A stretch of 64,000 nt of DNA from Oasisia sp. SBJ-2009 (lineage: Eukaryota > Annelida > Polychaeta > Sabellida > Siboglinidae). Under the pieces are notes generated by a model. It made no database searches and was not told where the DNA came from. It saw only the letters and a list, made by a program, of their open reading frames with translations. Positions 11,540 through 23,110 of this stretch are shown piece by piece. The translations under genes were made by a program, and so were the position numbers. The DNA lies in NCBI GenBank assembly GCA_964017155.1, contig OZ024861.1:27830060-27894059 (forward strand), read 5' to 3'. The stretch's first letter is position 1, and each line of letters starts with the position of its first letter.

Positions 11540-11790
11540 GATCTGCCATGAACAAGCCACATCTAAAACAAGTGCCATTGACATCTATTCCAAAAGTAGC
11601 CATGCGCTGGACTCCTGGTGGCAAGAGAACACGGGGAAGACCAAAGGAGACGTGGTGAAGATCGCAGAAGCGAGAGATGAAAGCAATCGGGTGGAGTTGG
11701 AGCAAGTGACGAAATTGGCAACGAACAGGAAATAGTGGCGTTCTTTTGTTGTGACCTTGTGTGTGATCCTACAAGAAGAGGATTAAATAA
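11540..11790 (+). pseudogene. 3' end of a non-LTR retrotransposon (LINE) ORF2
   Basis: The plus strand encodes RWTPGGKRTRGRPKETW, a stop, then RSQKREMKAIGWSW and, after a frame change, LATNRK, stop, WRSFVVTLC...EED-stop. RGRP-x-TW-R...M...G-W...A-R-WR...LC...EED is the usual C-terminal signature of LINE ORF2 proteins (reverse transcriptase tail). It ends in TAAATAAGTAAGTAA, like a simple-repeat LINE tail. It is broken by stops and a frameshift and truncated at its 5' side. Confidence 0.8.
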
Positions 11791-11799
11791 GTAAGTAAG

Positions 11800-12990
11800 C
11801 CACGTAGCTCACCGGTTTGGTGCGATGCGGACACGCGGTTGCAAAACGCGGTGTCGGTGGCTGGCATTGACGGAGTCGTAGCGAGTCTGCCATTAGGCGA
11901 TGTCGGCGTGTACGTAGGCTACACCCTCCTGCCGTCGGCGTGCGAGATGTTCCGTCAACGTGAAGAGGTGTTGGTCTCGCTCATGGCCGCTGACAATCTG
12001 AGTTTCGGTGTCGTTCTCAACACATGCATATAGCCCTTGGCTGTTGGGATTGGTTACGGTAACGTTTCATGACGTCATAGGCGGAATATAAACCAATCAG
12101 CGTATCGAATATTCGCGGTTTTGGTAACGTACGTAAGACGGCGAGGATGCTACGTTGTACGTTATAATACAACGGGACGTCCGACGTGCTATTGCGAAAA
12201 TGTGCTCAGAGGTCGATCTGTACGTACATTTGTTCGTCTGTTTGCACACACTCATGTTTTGGGGTGCGTGGTGTTTTACCGAAATTATATAGGGCAGATC
12301 AGTTGTTACTGACTGGGATCACATACCGCCGAGGTATGCTCCAGTATTGGTCGGACTAGGCCTTTGAAGCAATGAGTCTGGACGGAGCTGGAACATATTT
12401 CGGCACTTGTGTGGAATTTGGACCCACCTCAGGTATCAGGTGGTTTCCTCCAAACAGCCCAAACTTGCGCTAACGCAGGAGTTTGTAGTGTTTCTTCTCA
12501 ATCTTCAAATGCGCTTAATCTGTTTGCCTTTGCAGCTGCGGATTATAAATGTTTGCCCCAGTGAAGAGTCTGTGAGTTCGACTCCCAGGTACTTGGCACT
12601 GGCGTCTGATCACATAGGTGGCGCCCCTTGCGGATTTGCAAACACTAATTTAACCACCGGAACCACCGGAACGTCGCCGCTTGAACGATGTCAAGTTTGC
12701 TCGCAAGACGGGCATAAACTCGTATTTAACCACCAAAACAAACCTTCTAATCATGAATGTGTTGGCATTTGATTGGAGGAATTGATGTAACCCGATATGG
12801 ATGCGTGGTAAGTTGTGACATATTCAAGGCACAGCGAGTTGAACTAATGTCTGGATTAACTGGTGTTATATGGGATACGATGGCGACTAGTCTCGCTTAA
12901 CCGACTGTCGGTCGGCTGCGGAACTACGCCGAGAAGACAGTCTGGCTACATTAACGGCTTTTGTTTGCCAATTGGGTAGCAGCCGTGATC
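11800..12990. other. Gene-free stretch
   Basis: Moderate-GC DNA with several short frames and no recognisable domain. The GTGAGTTCGACTCCCAGG piece near 12569 resembles a tRNA B-box and may belong to a worn SINE. No full tRNA is present. Confidence 0.4.
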
Positions 12991-12994
12991 TATA

Positions 12995-13480
12995 AAATGC
13001 TGCCACCTCACGGACACTGCCGTAATATATATTTTTTATAAACAACTGCAAATTTGTATTTCTATTTATTTTGTGTTAATATAAGTTTAATTTTGAATAG
13101 TTTTTATAATACAGCATTATTTGATCAAAAGGTTTCCTTATTTAATTTGTATGCCTATCCGTGTCGGACTAGACAATGCTGCCACCTCACGGATACTGGT
13201 TAATCCTGCCGTAATTCTTGTTTTATAAACAACGGTAAATTTGAATTTTTATTTACTTTTGTGTTAATATAAGTTCAATGGTGAATACTTTTCATATGAT
13301 ATTATTATCTTGTAAAACTATATCGTTATTTAAATTTTTATTTCATAGTTGGCCTGAGAGCCAATCAGCGTCTCTACCCTAATCTGGGGTAAGGCTGCCC
13401 GGATGTAGAAACTTAAGCCCATATACTGTCCCAGGCGGAGTTGAGGGGGCTTAAAAGTGGTGCCACCTCACGGAGTCTGA
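12995..13480 (+). repeat. Diverged tandem duplication of a unit of about 180 bp
   Basis: (A/C)TGCTGCCACCTCACGGA(C/T)AC starts at about 13000 and again at about 13177. Each is followed by similar sequence (GCCGTAAT...TTTTATAAACAAC, GTGTTAATATAAGTT(T/C)AAT). A third copy of the opening motif is at about 13458. It codes for nothing. Confidence 0.75.
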
Positions 13481-13599
13481 GTAACCAAGGCTAGGTGGCG
13501 ACTCGATGGCCGACCACTGGGGCCGGCAGACTGGGCACTGGCCTGGGTTTGGTATGGTGAACTGTCAGAATTTGTTGTCAGGTTTAATAACATTAATAA

Positions 13600-13675
13600 T
13601 AATATGGTAATTCCGTTTCTTAATATAACGCTTTTTAAGTAATCAATTACCAATAAAAGCGCTTCACATTATATG
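13600..13675 (+). repeat. Interspersed repeat, GTTTCTTAATATA..GCGCTTCACATT family
   Basis: The segment TTCCGTTTCTTAATATA-CGC-TTTTTAAG...CGCTTCACATT matches 41350-41402 (TTCTGTTTCTTAATATAGCATTTTTAAG...TGCTTCACATT). This shows a dispersed family, probably a SINE or MITE terminus. Confidence 0.6.
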
Positions 13676-14284
13676 ACGTGTTGACTAAATCTAAAATATA
13701 AATTAATTAAATGCATAATTAACGCTAAGATAAAATAAATAAGCTAAAATAAGTAAATATAAGTAATTAAGCGAAGCTAAATAAATATCTATAAAATAGA
13801 AACCAGTATCACCATGGCATATGATGCAAGCAAAATAGATAAGTTTTGAGTTGTTTCTAGATAGCTACCAATGTTCCGGTTGAACGCACTCACTTTGACA
13901 AGCTGTTCACACATTTGGGGCTGCCTCCACAAAGTTGCTCCTTCCAATTGTTCTCTTTGACACTGACACTGTGGTTTGGCACTTGTGGCTTTTTCCAGAA
14001 TGTGGTTTTGGTGACCTGCTGTTGGATGCTATATATATATATATATGACACTGGGTATTGCGCATGGCCTAGGAGTTCCTTACAAATGTGGGATGTCGTT
14101 TGCATAATTTACTAATGACTCTTCTAGGATATTCCATTCAGTAAAAGTGTGAGGGAAAATTATAATAATAATTATATTCTTTATTTATATTCTTCATTTC
14201 ACTCTCTTCAGTACTGGCTATGATATGTTTGTGTTCATACGGGTGATTTGAGCACATGTCTGTCTGCTAGCTGGTACTAATTGT

Positions 14285-14615
14285 GGCATAGAATTCTCAG
14301 AGGTTGAGACAGTGTTTGACTGAACAGAACTGCCAGGGGCAGGGAGTCAAGTGTAAAGCTCTGAACAATCCTGATTTTCACACTACTTTGCTCCAGTTCA
14401 TTCAGCTTTATAAATGAGTACCTGGCTATAGAGAGTGGTGGATACGTGTATGAGCAGCCTTCACGCATTAATTGCAGCATATGGCTGGATGTTTCCCAGA
14501 GAAGTTGAAACAGTGTTTGACTGAATAGGTCTGCCAGGGAAGTAAAGTGTAAAATAATTTTGAGCAGTCTCGAGGACTGGATACTGCGAGCGCTATAAAG
14601 AACTTGGCTTTACTT
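14285..14615 (+). repeat. SINE fragments (core and tail)
   Basis: The core CCAGTTCATTCAGCTTTATAAATGAGTACCTGGCT is at about 14393. The tail (AAACAGTGTTTGACTGAATAGG-CTGCCAGGGAAGTAAAGTGTAAA...GCGCTATAAAGAAC) runs to about 14612. A second copy of the tail lies just upstream at 14289-14375. Both share the core/tail pattern of the copies at 17.4, 22.9, 39.7 and 57 kb. Confidence 0.7.
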
Positions 14616-16165
14616 TTTTATGTCTGAAAGTACATTTTGGATGGACAAAAATATGAACCTGCAACATTACCTGGTGGGTAGATATGCATAAAGATCAGAG
14701 AAGTAGATGTTTACTAGAAATTTGAATATTATACAATGAAAATAAAACACATATACACACCATTTATTAACTTTCAGACAAAATTCTGATGAGAACTCAT
14801 AAAATATGTTATTTGGCAATGTATTGTTGTCTGCCCAGTACCCATGTAGACAAGTGACTTGACACAACAACTGTAAGAAATGCAGATTTGTTACTATGGG
14901 TAGGACTAACACCATAGACCTTGGACTGAACTAAGGCAATGTGTTGAGATCTAACTTGTTGAAGTTTTGAAATGGCTGCAAGAGGATTCCAACTTCTGAC
15001 TATTTAGGCGTAACATTCCTTAACAATTCTGGGCACCTAACATTATTAAGAGCTCTTAATTCTATTTTGCTCTTTAAAAATAAATTTTGATCCTTAACAG
15101 AACTGGATGCCTGAAAACTGTCAACACCACAAAGCGCCTGCAGGATTTTGTTGCTGGTTGTTGTCAAAACAGTTTCCTAGGTAACACGGCAATGGGTATT
15201 TGCGTTTTGAAAAAAAAACATTATTTAACCCAAACAAATTGTTTTAATGATGGGTTTTCCTTAAGAGCTCTTGATCTTTATGAAATGGCCCCCTGCTGAA
15301 CTTTTGCAACTTCATTTGTATCAGATATCTCGTGATTTCCCTCCAAACCCTGATTGCAATCTGTCACTCCCGGGCTACTGATACTGCACAAGCATAATTC
15401 AGATGAGATAACTTAATACTAACTATGCCTTCAAGGCTGGTCTACCAAGTGCGTGCACCCATTGCTACCTTGGGTAACAGATAACAACAGATAACAATAT
15501 GTTAGTAGCAGGCCAGGTAGACGCTGTTCATAAATATTGTTTAATTTACTGAGTAAATATCACAGACACACACACACGTGTATACATGTGCATTAGCAGT
15601 GTGTGTTCACACCTGGTCTTACCTGGCGTCATGGGAGATCTGTGCACACCTGTCGGACAGGTGACACATGACGTAAGACCCAGAAATAAAACCATAACAT
15701 TATGTGCTAGAAATTGTGTAGCATAATGGATTGTTCGAATTATTGATAAAACTGCAATTGTACTGCTCGTTAAAAGTTAACATTGTCACATCATAAAGTG
15801 TTACTTTGGAATTTTGTGTCTAAATAAAGTTACTGTTATTTGTTGTTTTACTATTGTATGTAATGATAGAGGAATCATAGTGATACATCTCATAGGCATT
15901 TCATGACTGCATTTTATTGTATTTTAGCAAACATACTCTATTTAATCTCACTTAAGAGCCATTGTGAATAGTTCTGTTATTTTTATTAATGTAGTAATTA
16001 GGGTTGTTATTGTTTATTTCATGATAAATTAAATATATATAAATCAACCAATTAATACACGGACCACACAGATTTTATCCACCAACAAAGCCACTGATGC
16101 AGTCTACACATGCAGTGATTAAGGGGAAATAAAATTCAAATAAAATCATCAATCACCCCCATATC
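14616..16165. other. Gene-free stretch
   Basis: AT-rich DNA with a short (CA)n run near 15565. CTGGTCTTACCTGGCGTCATG and CATGACGTAAGACC (about 15610 and 15668) form an imperfect inverted repeat. No exon is recognised. Confidence 0.45.
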
Positions 16166-16169
16166 ACGA

Positions 16170-17119
16170 CAATGAGGTGTATCCTGCATGTGAACTGTCC
16201 ATCGAACCTGAATTAGGGGGGTCAGTGATACCCCCTTTGCTGGACAACAATGGGCCGGTAAATAACCCATCTGTTCCCACCTACGGGCGCCCGTCACACA
16301 TTCTTTGGCGAGTGATTAATTTGAATCTCTCTGCAAGAGCGATGGGGCGTGTGCCCCAATTTGCCGCCTACATTACCGTTGTCATCGGTGATGGGCGACG
16401 TGCGATGAAGGCACCTTCCTGGCCTCACATTCGGGAGAGGTAGATTGCCAACGGGCGCCCAATCCTGCTGTGTCTTTGTGTTCTGATGTTAAGCTTTGTC
16501 GCCGTCGCTAAAGTGATTTATATCAGGTTCATGGCCACCTGTACGACAGCCTGGCCACCTGTTATGGTTGGTCCACCTGTCACAACGGACACTGAGTCGA
16601 TCTGAGGAGTTCCCCAATCATAGAACACGGCCTGTTCACTTGAACGTGCATTATCGTGTGTTGTCGCACGAGTTGGATCACTGTGTACAACCGAGTGAAA
16701 AATTGAGAGTGGTCACTGCCTCGACAACCCTAATTGGCAAACAGTGAGTATGCACTAACGGCCCCCCGCTCAACTTTCATTGTGCGATCATAACTCACTG
16801 TGTACGCGCAGATACCGATCTGCCTCTGGGCCGCTTTTTGCTAAGTATGCGCCGCATTGCCAAGTCGTTGTAGCCGCGGTGCTCTGATCATTTGAAAGCG
16901 GCTCCTGTGAAGTGTGCATGCTCGGATTCGACCGGTTCATGGGATAAGGATATTTGCTGGCCCATTCTGGAATGCTTAGCTTTGTCAAGTCTCACTGATG
17001 GATCGGACGCTTTTGATCACTTGTGGAGAGAATTAATGAAGCCTGCGTCCACTGTTTAAGTTCACAACGGTGTGAATGTCCGCGTGTGAGCATTGCATTA
17101 GGATTTACATATCGTTTAC
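16170..17119 (+). promoter_or_regulatory. CpG-rich candidate promoter / 5' UTR region
   Basis: Base composition shifts here to clearly higher GC and CpG than in the kilobases on either side. Just downstream, an ATG with an in-frame upstream stop leads to a splice donor. This resembles the CpG-rich surroundings of the other candidate first exons further right. No core promoter element is identifiable. Confidence 0.3.
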
Positions 17120-17179
17120 ATGCAGAAGGGACCACCGGAGAGGTTTGACAATATGATTGATGTCACCGATCGGAGCGAG
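17120..17179 (+). CDS. Candidate first coding exon (20 codons, phase 0)
   Basis: ATG at 17120 opens MQKGPPERFDNMIDVTDRSE and runs directly into GAG|GTAACT, a fair splice donor. An in-frame TAG lies seven codons upstream, so the ATG would be the initiator. The exon ends in phase 0. It could therefore join the ankyrin exon at 59161 but not the 58376 exon, where phase 0 reads TGA. That would need an intron of about 42 kb across other candidate first exons. It may belong to another gene, or not be an exon at all. Confidence 0.25.
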
Positions 17180-17399
17180 GTAACTTTTTTATTTACTTGC
17201 TGACTGGTGTATTTGGTGTAAACAAGGTTTAAGATTTAAAACTTTAAATGTCAATGTGAATATTGTTATAAGTCAAAATGGTGTGGTAGCACAGGCACAT
17301 CTCTGGTCAGCACAGCTGTGTAGAACGTTTCAAATTCATTACAGAATTGTAATTTTAGAATTGTTTGTACAAAGACATAAAGTAGACAAATGATGTATT

Positions 17400-17645
17400 G
17401 AAGGGGGTTAACGTGGGACTTGGCAGGCTAGTAGTTACAACATCAGACTCGACCGTTCGATTTTTAATCCTCTTACACTTACAGCCATTACAATTGCTTA
17501 ATCCCTTTTGTTCACGCCACATTGCTCTAGTTCATTCAGCTGTCAAAATGAGTACCTGGCTTTATCGACGTCTAGACAGGCTGCAAGAAGACATTACAGC
17601 ACGGATTGAATCAACTGATCAAGTCTGTCAGGAAATTAAATGTTG
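17400..17645 (+). repeat. tRNA-derived SINE copy
   Basis: A degenerate tRNA-like head (GTAGTTACAACATCAGACTCGACCGTTCGATTTTTAATCC) is followed by the family core CTAGTTCATTCAGCTGTCAAAATGAGTACCTGGCTTTA and a tail. It is in the plus orientation. Confidence 0.65.
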
Positions 17646-18281
17646 AACACTTTGAACCGTCGTTAAGCTTGGATTTGAATTGGTCAAACTTCATCCTCAT
17701 CTCATGGACTTATCATTGGTCAGGCTCACTGGTCAGTCTGATAAGTTTGAATATAGTTTTTGAATATTTTCAAAGAAGTACCACACTAATGCCAGTGAGA
17801 AACCAAAGTTTAAGAAAAGTCTTCTTCTTTTTTCATTAAATGACCTCGGTCAACTTGCTGACCATTATTGTCAATGGGTTTTAGAGTTGTCCTTCTCTAC
17901 AATTAGAGAGTCCACGGCACTACAGGTTACACATTTACCCCCTTTGTGGGATCTTTTACTTCCCCTGGCATAGACACCAGATAGAAGGGACCACCGGCTT
18001 TTAGTGTCTCTTCCAAAAAACACAGGCAAATGTGGGGTTACGAAATTGCCTAAGTTTCAAAACGGCGGTAGGTGGGATTGTGGTCAAATAAAAAAGTGAC
18101 ACTTGCTCAGTGATGTACCATAAATGTAATCATACACCTCACCCTAACCATAAACCTAACCCTAACCTAACTCCAAGTATAATTAACCCTACTTGGTATC
18201 TTCTATATCAGGATATTATTACATTTATTAATTTGTTGCCACTTGGTAGCTGCCCATATTTGTATTTGACCATTTGGCAAC

Positions 18282-18747
18282 TGTCCACCGGACAACTGTC
18301 CACTGGACAACTGTCCACTGGACAACTGTCCACCGGACAACTGTCCACCGGACAACTGTACACCGGGCAACTGTCCACCGGACAACTGCCCACTGGACAA
18401 CTGTCCAGTGGGCAACTGTCCACTGGACAACTGTCCACTGGACAACTGTCCACTGGGCAACTGTCCACCGGACAACTGTCCACTGGGCAACTGTCCACCG
18501 GACAACTGTCCACTGGACAACTGTCCACCGGACAACTGTCCACTGGACAACTGTCCACCGGACAACTGTCCACTGGACAACTGTCCAGTGGGCAACTGTC
18601 CACTGGACAACTGTCCACCGGGCAACTGTCCACCGGACAACTGTCCACCGGGCAACTGTCCACCGGGCAACTGTCCACCGGACAACTGTCCACCGGACAA
18701 CTGTCCACCGGACAACTGTCCACCGGACAACTGTCCACCGGACAACA
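18282..18747. repeat. 15-bp minisatellite, about 31 units
   Basis: The unit is CAACTGTCCAC(C/T)GGA, with variants GGGCAACTG and CAGTGGGC. It is nearly self-complementary (GGACA-ac-TGTCC), so single strands can form serial hairpins. Fifteen bases hold no stop in most frames, so long TGQLS, DSCPV, WTVVR and HRTTV repeat peptides are open on both strands. I regard these as artefacts of the array. Single units of the same motif occur at 47.8-47.95 kb and degenerate ones at 42.8-43.0 kb. Confidence 0.97.
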
Positions 18748-18759
18748 TCAGTAACTGAC

Positions 18760-19527
18760 AAATCCTGCGACTTAGTTTTCCTGTTTTTGATTCATTTTGT
18801 GTGTCAATAAAATGTAAAATAGTGTAAAAGACAACATTTTGTCATAACACTTTGCAAGAGTGTTATTTAAAATCACAGGTGATTTGACGAAAATTTTGAT
18901 TTTAATTATCTAATCGCAATGACCTGCTAGGTTGTTTGATGCTGTTTAAAATAGATATGTGGTTTTAATTTCACAGATAACCCCTTATGCGCGGCTGTCA
19001 TCTGAGTACTGCTTATGTGCAAGTTTTTGCTCGTATTTTCCTGCAGTCTTTGTTCGGATGTCTCGTTGTTGCGCCGTATTTAACACAAGGCCAATACATC
19101 ATACAAAGGAACGTTTATTCACCTAACTCAGTGCCACGCCTCCCCAGAGCGGCAAAGAAAATATTCCACACACTGCAGTTAATAATAGGTTAATACTTAG
19201 ACAGATATAATTAGGCGTCTCACATTTCACGTTTCGGAGGGACATTGTCTGTTTGTTTTTATTGTAAAATTGTGTTTACAATATAAACGGTGTATGTATT
19301 GTAGCATACTTACTGACTGAACATGTTTATACAAAGTGGAAGCAACTTTTGTATATGCGTCTGATGAACACAATAATGTAAAAGCGCCATGAGCGCCACC
19401 ACGTGGCAGATACCGGCACTATATAAATTGCCATTATTATTTTGAATTAAGCAGTCCAGTGGTAAAAATTCACTAAGCTGTCACTTGGATCTCTGGGTAG
19501 TGAGTTTGAATAATTGCGAGGAAGGTA
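18760..19527. other. Gene-free spacer between two minisatellites
   Basis: AT-rich unique sequence. No exon is recognised. Confidence 0.5.
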
Positions 19528-21270
19528 ATGATCCAACAAGGGAAGGTGACAACTCAGCAACAAGGGAAGGTCATGATCCAACAACTCAGCAACAAGGGAA
19601 GGTCATGATCCAACAACTCAGCAACAAGGGAAGGTCATGATCCAACAACTCAGCAACAAGGGAAGGTCATGATCCAACAAGGGAAGGTCATGATCCAACA
19701 AGGGAAGGTCATGATCCAACAATGGAAGGTCATGATCCAACAAGGGAAGGTCATGATCCAACAAGGGAAGGTCATGATCCAACAAGGGAAGGTCATGATC
19801 CAATAAGGGAAGGTGGTCCAACAATGGAAGGTCATGATCCAATATGGGAAGGTCATGATCCAACAATTGAAGGTCATGATCCAATAAGGGAAGGTCATGA
19901 TCCAACAATGGAAGGTCATGATCCAATAAGGGAAGGTGATGATCCAACAAGGGAAGGTCATGATCCAACAATGGAAGGTCACGATCCAACAAGGGAAGGT
20001 CATGATCCAACAAGGGAAGGTCATGACCCAACAAGGGAAGGTCATGACCCAACAAGGGAAGGTCATGATCCAGCTAGGGAAGGTCATGATCCAACAGGGA
20101 AGGTAATGATCCAAACAAGGGAAGGTCATGATCCAACAATGGAAGGTCATGACCCAACAAGGGAAGATCATGATCCAACAAACGAAGGTTATGACCCAAC
20201 AATGGAAGATCATGATCCAACAAGGGAAAGTCATGATCCAACAAACGAAGGTCATGACCCAACAATGGAAGGTCCATGATCCAACAAGGGAAAGTCATGA
20301 TCCAACAAGCGAAGGTCATGATCCAACAAGGGAAGGTCATGATCCAACAATGGAACGTCATGATCCAACAAGGGAAAGTCATGATCCAACAAGCGAAGGT
20401 CATGATCCAACAAGCGAAGGTCATGATCCAACAAGGGAAGGTCATGATCCAACAAGGGAAAGTCATGATCCAACAAGGGAACGTCATGATCCAACAAGCG
20501 AAGGTCATGATCCAACAAGGGAAGGTCATGATCCAACAAGGGAAGGTCATGACCCAACAAGGGAAGGTCATGACCCAACAATGGAAGGTCATGATCCAGC
20601 TAAGGATGGTCATGATCCAACAGGGAAGGTAATGATCCAAACAAGGGAAGGTCATGATCCAACAATGGAAGGTCATCACCCAACAAGGGAAGGTCATCAC
20701 CCAACAAGGGAAGATCATGATCCAACAAACAAAGGTCATGACCCAACAATGGAAGATCATGATCCAACAAGGGAAAGTCATGATCCAACAAGCGAAGGTC
20801 ATGATCCAACATGGGAAGGTCATGATCCAACAATGGAAGATCATGATCCAACAAGGGAAGGTCATGATCCAACAAGGGAAAGTCATGGATCCAATAAGCG
20901 AAGGTCATGATCCAACAAGCGAAGGTCATGATCCAACAAAGGAAGGTCTTGATCCAACAAGGGAACGTCATGATCCAACAAGGGAAAGTCATGGATCCAA
21001 CAAGCGAAGGTCATGATCCAACAAGCGAAGGTCATGATCCAACAAGCGAAGGTCATGATCCAACAAGGGAAAGTCTTGATCCAACAAGGGAACGTCATGA
21101 TCCAACAAGGGAAGGTCATGATCCAACAAGGGAAGGTCATGATCCAACAAGGGAAGGTCATGATCCAACAAGGGAAGGTCATGATCCAACAAGGGAAGGC
21201 CATGATCCAACAAGGGAAGGTCATGATCCAACAAGGGAACGTCATGACCCAACAATGGAAGTTCATCAAA
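19528..21270. repeat. 21-bp minisatellite, about 83 units, with higher-order structure
   Basis: The unit is GGTCATGATCCAACAAGGGAA. The first units (19540-19665) alternate with an inserted AACTCAGC. Variant markers (CCAGCTA(G/A)GGA; the frame-shifting CAACAGGGAAGGTAATGATCCAAAC; AACGAAGG/AACAAAGG) recur at about 20071 and 20597. They show a higher-order repeat of about 525 bp, or 25 units. Because 21 is a multiple of three, HDPTREG, MIQQGKV, PLLDHDL and CWIMTFP repeat peptides stay open in several frames. There is no sign that they are genes. Confidence 0.97.
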
Positions 21271-21692
21271 CTCACCAAGAAATATACGTGTAACATAATA
21301 CACATATTAATATCACGTAATAGACTGATGAAATGAGACCTGAGGCAAAGTCTTTGAAAGAGGTGCACAGTGTCATATAAAGTGTTAAATTTCAACAACA
21401 GAATTATTAACTAAGGCATTGGAGGTTAGTATGTTACTATTCACATAGTTTATATCATAAAACGATTCTGTGATAAAATTGAAAGGCTAATGTCCCGTTA
21501 ATGGTAGGTTAAATCGTAGACGTTTATAATAAAACTTATCACTTTTTCATTTTTAAATCTGTAACATTTTGCTGTGATGACGACTGTTTCTGCTACATTT
21601 CACCATTTACCAATCAATAAAATATACCAATGGCCTTAATATTTTGTCAGACCATATCTAGTGCAACCTTCTCAGGCTAGAAAATATATTTT

Positions 21693-21694
<2 letters not shown>

Positions 21695-21763
<69 letters not shown>

Positions 21764-21817
21764 AATATATATATATGTATATATATGTATATAATATTAT
21801 ATATACCCAGTATATAT

Positions 21818-21853
<36 letters not shown>

Positions 21854-21855
21854 TC

Positions 21856-21934
<79 letters not shown>

Positions 21935-21935
21935 C
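21695..21935. repeat. (AT)n microsatellite block
   Basis: Two long AT tracts with interrupted TATATGTATA units between them. Confidence 0.97.
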
Positions 21936-22315
21936 ATCATTCAGTGTGATTATTTTAGAGTAAACTCAAGAAATTATGTATGTTATAATAATTTTTACAT
22001 TTCATGCAAGGTTTACGTGTAAAATGTTTCTTTTTAAAGCTGCCAATGACACCCATCCGTTGACAATTCATGCGTTGTTTTTGATAATGAGATTACTGAA
22101 TCCCTTGGTTTTGCTGTGCCAGTGAACTTGATTTTTTTGGGATGCTTTCACATTAAAGAAGTCACTTGATAATATTTCATCATGATGACTGTGTTATTCA
22201 CAGTATCCAAAAATCTGTAAATTTTTATGGGAGATCTTTCAGTAATCCACTACCGTCATCAATGGTGATTTAATAAGATGAGCGTTCTTCGTCTGTGTAG
22301 TTGCCACATGTGTTA

Positions 22316-22390
22316 CAGTGAAATGATCCAATCTGATGTGTACACAGTGACACTACACACTACACAGTGACACTACACACTACACAATGT
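22316..22390 (+). repeat. Short direct repeat
   Basis: CACAGTGACACTACACACTA occurs twice in tandem. Confidence 0.8.
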
Positions 22391-22839
22391 GTGTCAACTT
22401 GACCATTCCCGGACCCATTTGTCAAAGAAATTGTTTGTGACAATTTCAATTCAGCAGATTAAACGTTCAGACAGGTTCAGTGGTGTTGGAATGTTGGCGT
22501 GTGGCCATGTGGCTGTGTGGCTGTGTGGGTGGCTGGGCACTGTTGTTTTGTGCATAGTTTTGTCACTTCACAAGTGAAAATATGAGTTAGAGAGGTGGCT
22601 AATCGTCCTGTTTACACTTTCACCAGTGGTCAACCGTCTGACTGACAGGGTCATAATGTCTACCATTGTGAACTTAACCCCAGCAGTCAACAGTCGACTC
22701 TTGACAGATCTATATCTATAATTTATTGATACGAATTGAATTTCTTCTGAATGAAATAACTAGACAAGAATCTAATTTCAATAACAGCCATTGATTAAGT
22801 AAACGAAATTGTTGCAAAAAGATTCTGCAGTAGAAACGT

Positions 22840-23110
22840 GGACTTGTGGTATGAACTGCAGTGGCACAGTGAGTGGAGTATCCCACTGTCAGCCCAGAGA
22901 GTGCGTGTTCAAACCCGGTTTTGTTGTGTCGAATTTTGGGCAAGTTTGTTCACTATATGTTGCCTCAGTTCACTCAGCTGCATGAATGGGTATCTGGTTG
23001 TAGACATTGGTTGATATGTGTATAAATTAATATCTTAACTGCAGTGTGACTGAATTCTTGTCTTGTCAATGTTTGATTGAACGGAATTGCCAGGGAGTAA
23101 CGTGAATCAC
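22840..23110 (+). repeat. tRNA-derived SINE copy
   Basis: The head has a B-box-like GTGTTCAAACCCGG near 22908. It is followed by GGGCAAGTTTGTTCACTATATG, the core TCAGTTCACTCAGCTGCATGAATGGGTATCTGGTTGTAGA and the tail TTGATTGAACGGAATTGCCAGGGAGTAA. This is the most complete plus-strand copy in the window. Confidence 0.75.

Noticed and set aside
18110..18810. Long frames of TGQLS, DSCPV, WTVVR and HRTTV repeats on both strands
   Set aside because: They exist only because a 15-bp unit without stops is repeated. Open in five or more frames at once, with no start context, splice signal or unique coding flank.
19618..21398. Frames of HDPTREG, MIQQGKV, LLDHDLP and CWIMTFP repeats
   Set aside because: Same artefact for the 21-bp array; the frame even shifts inside the array without consequence.
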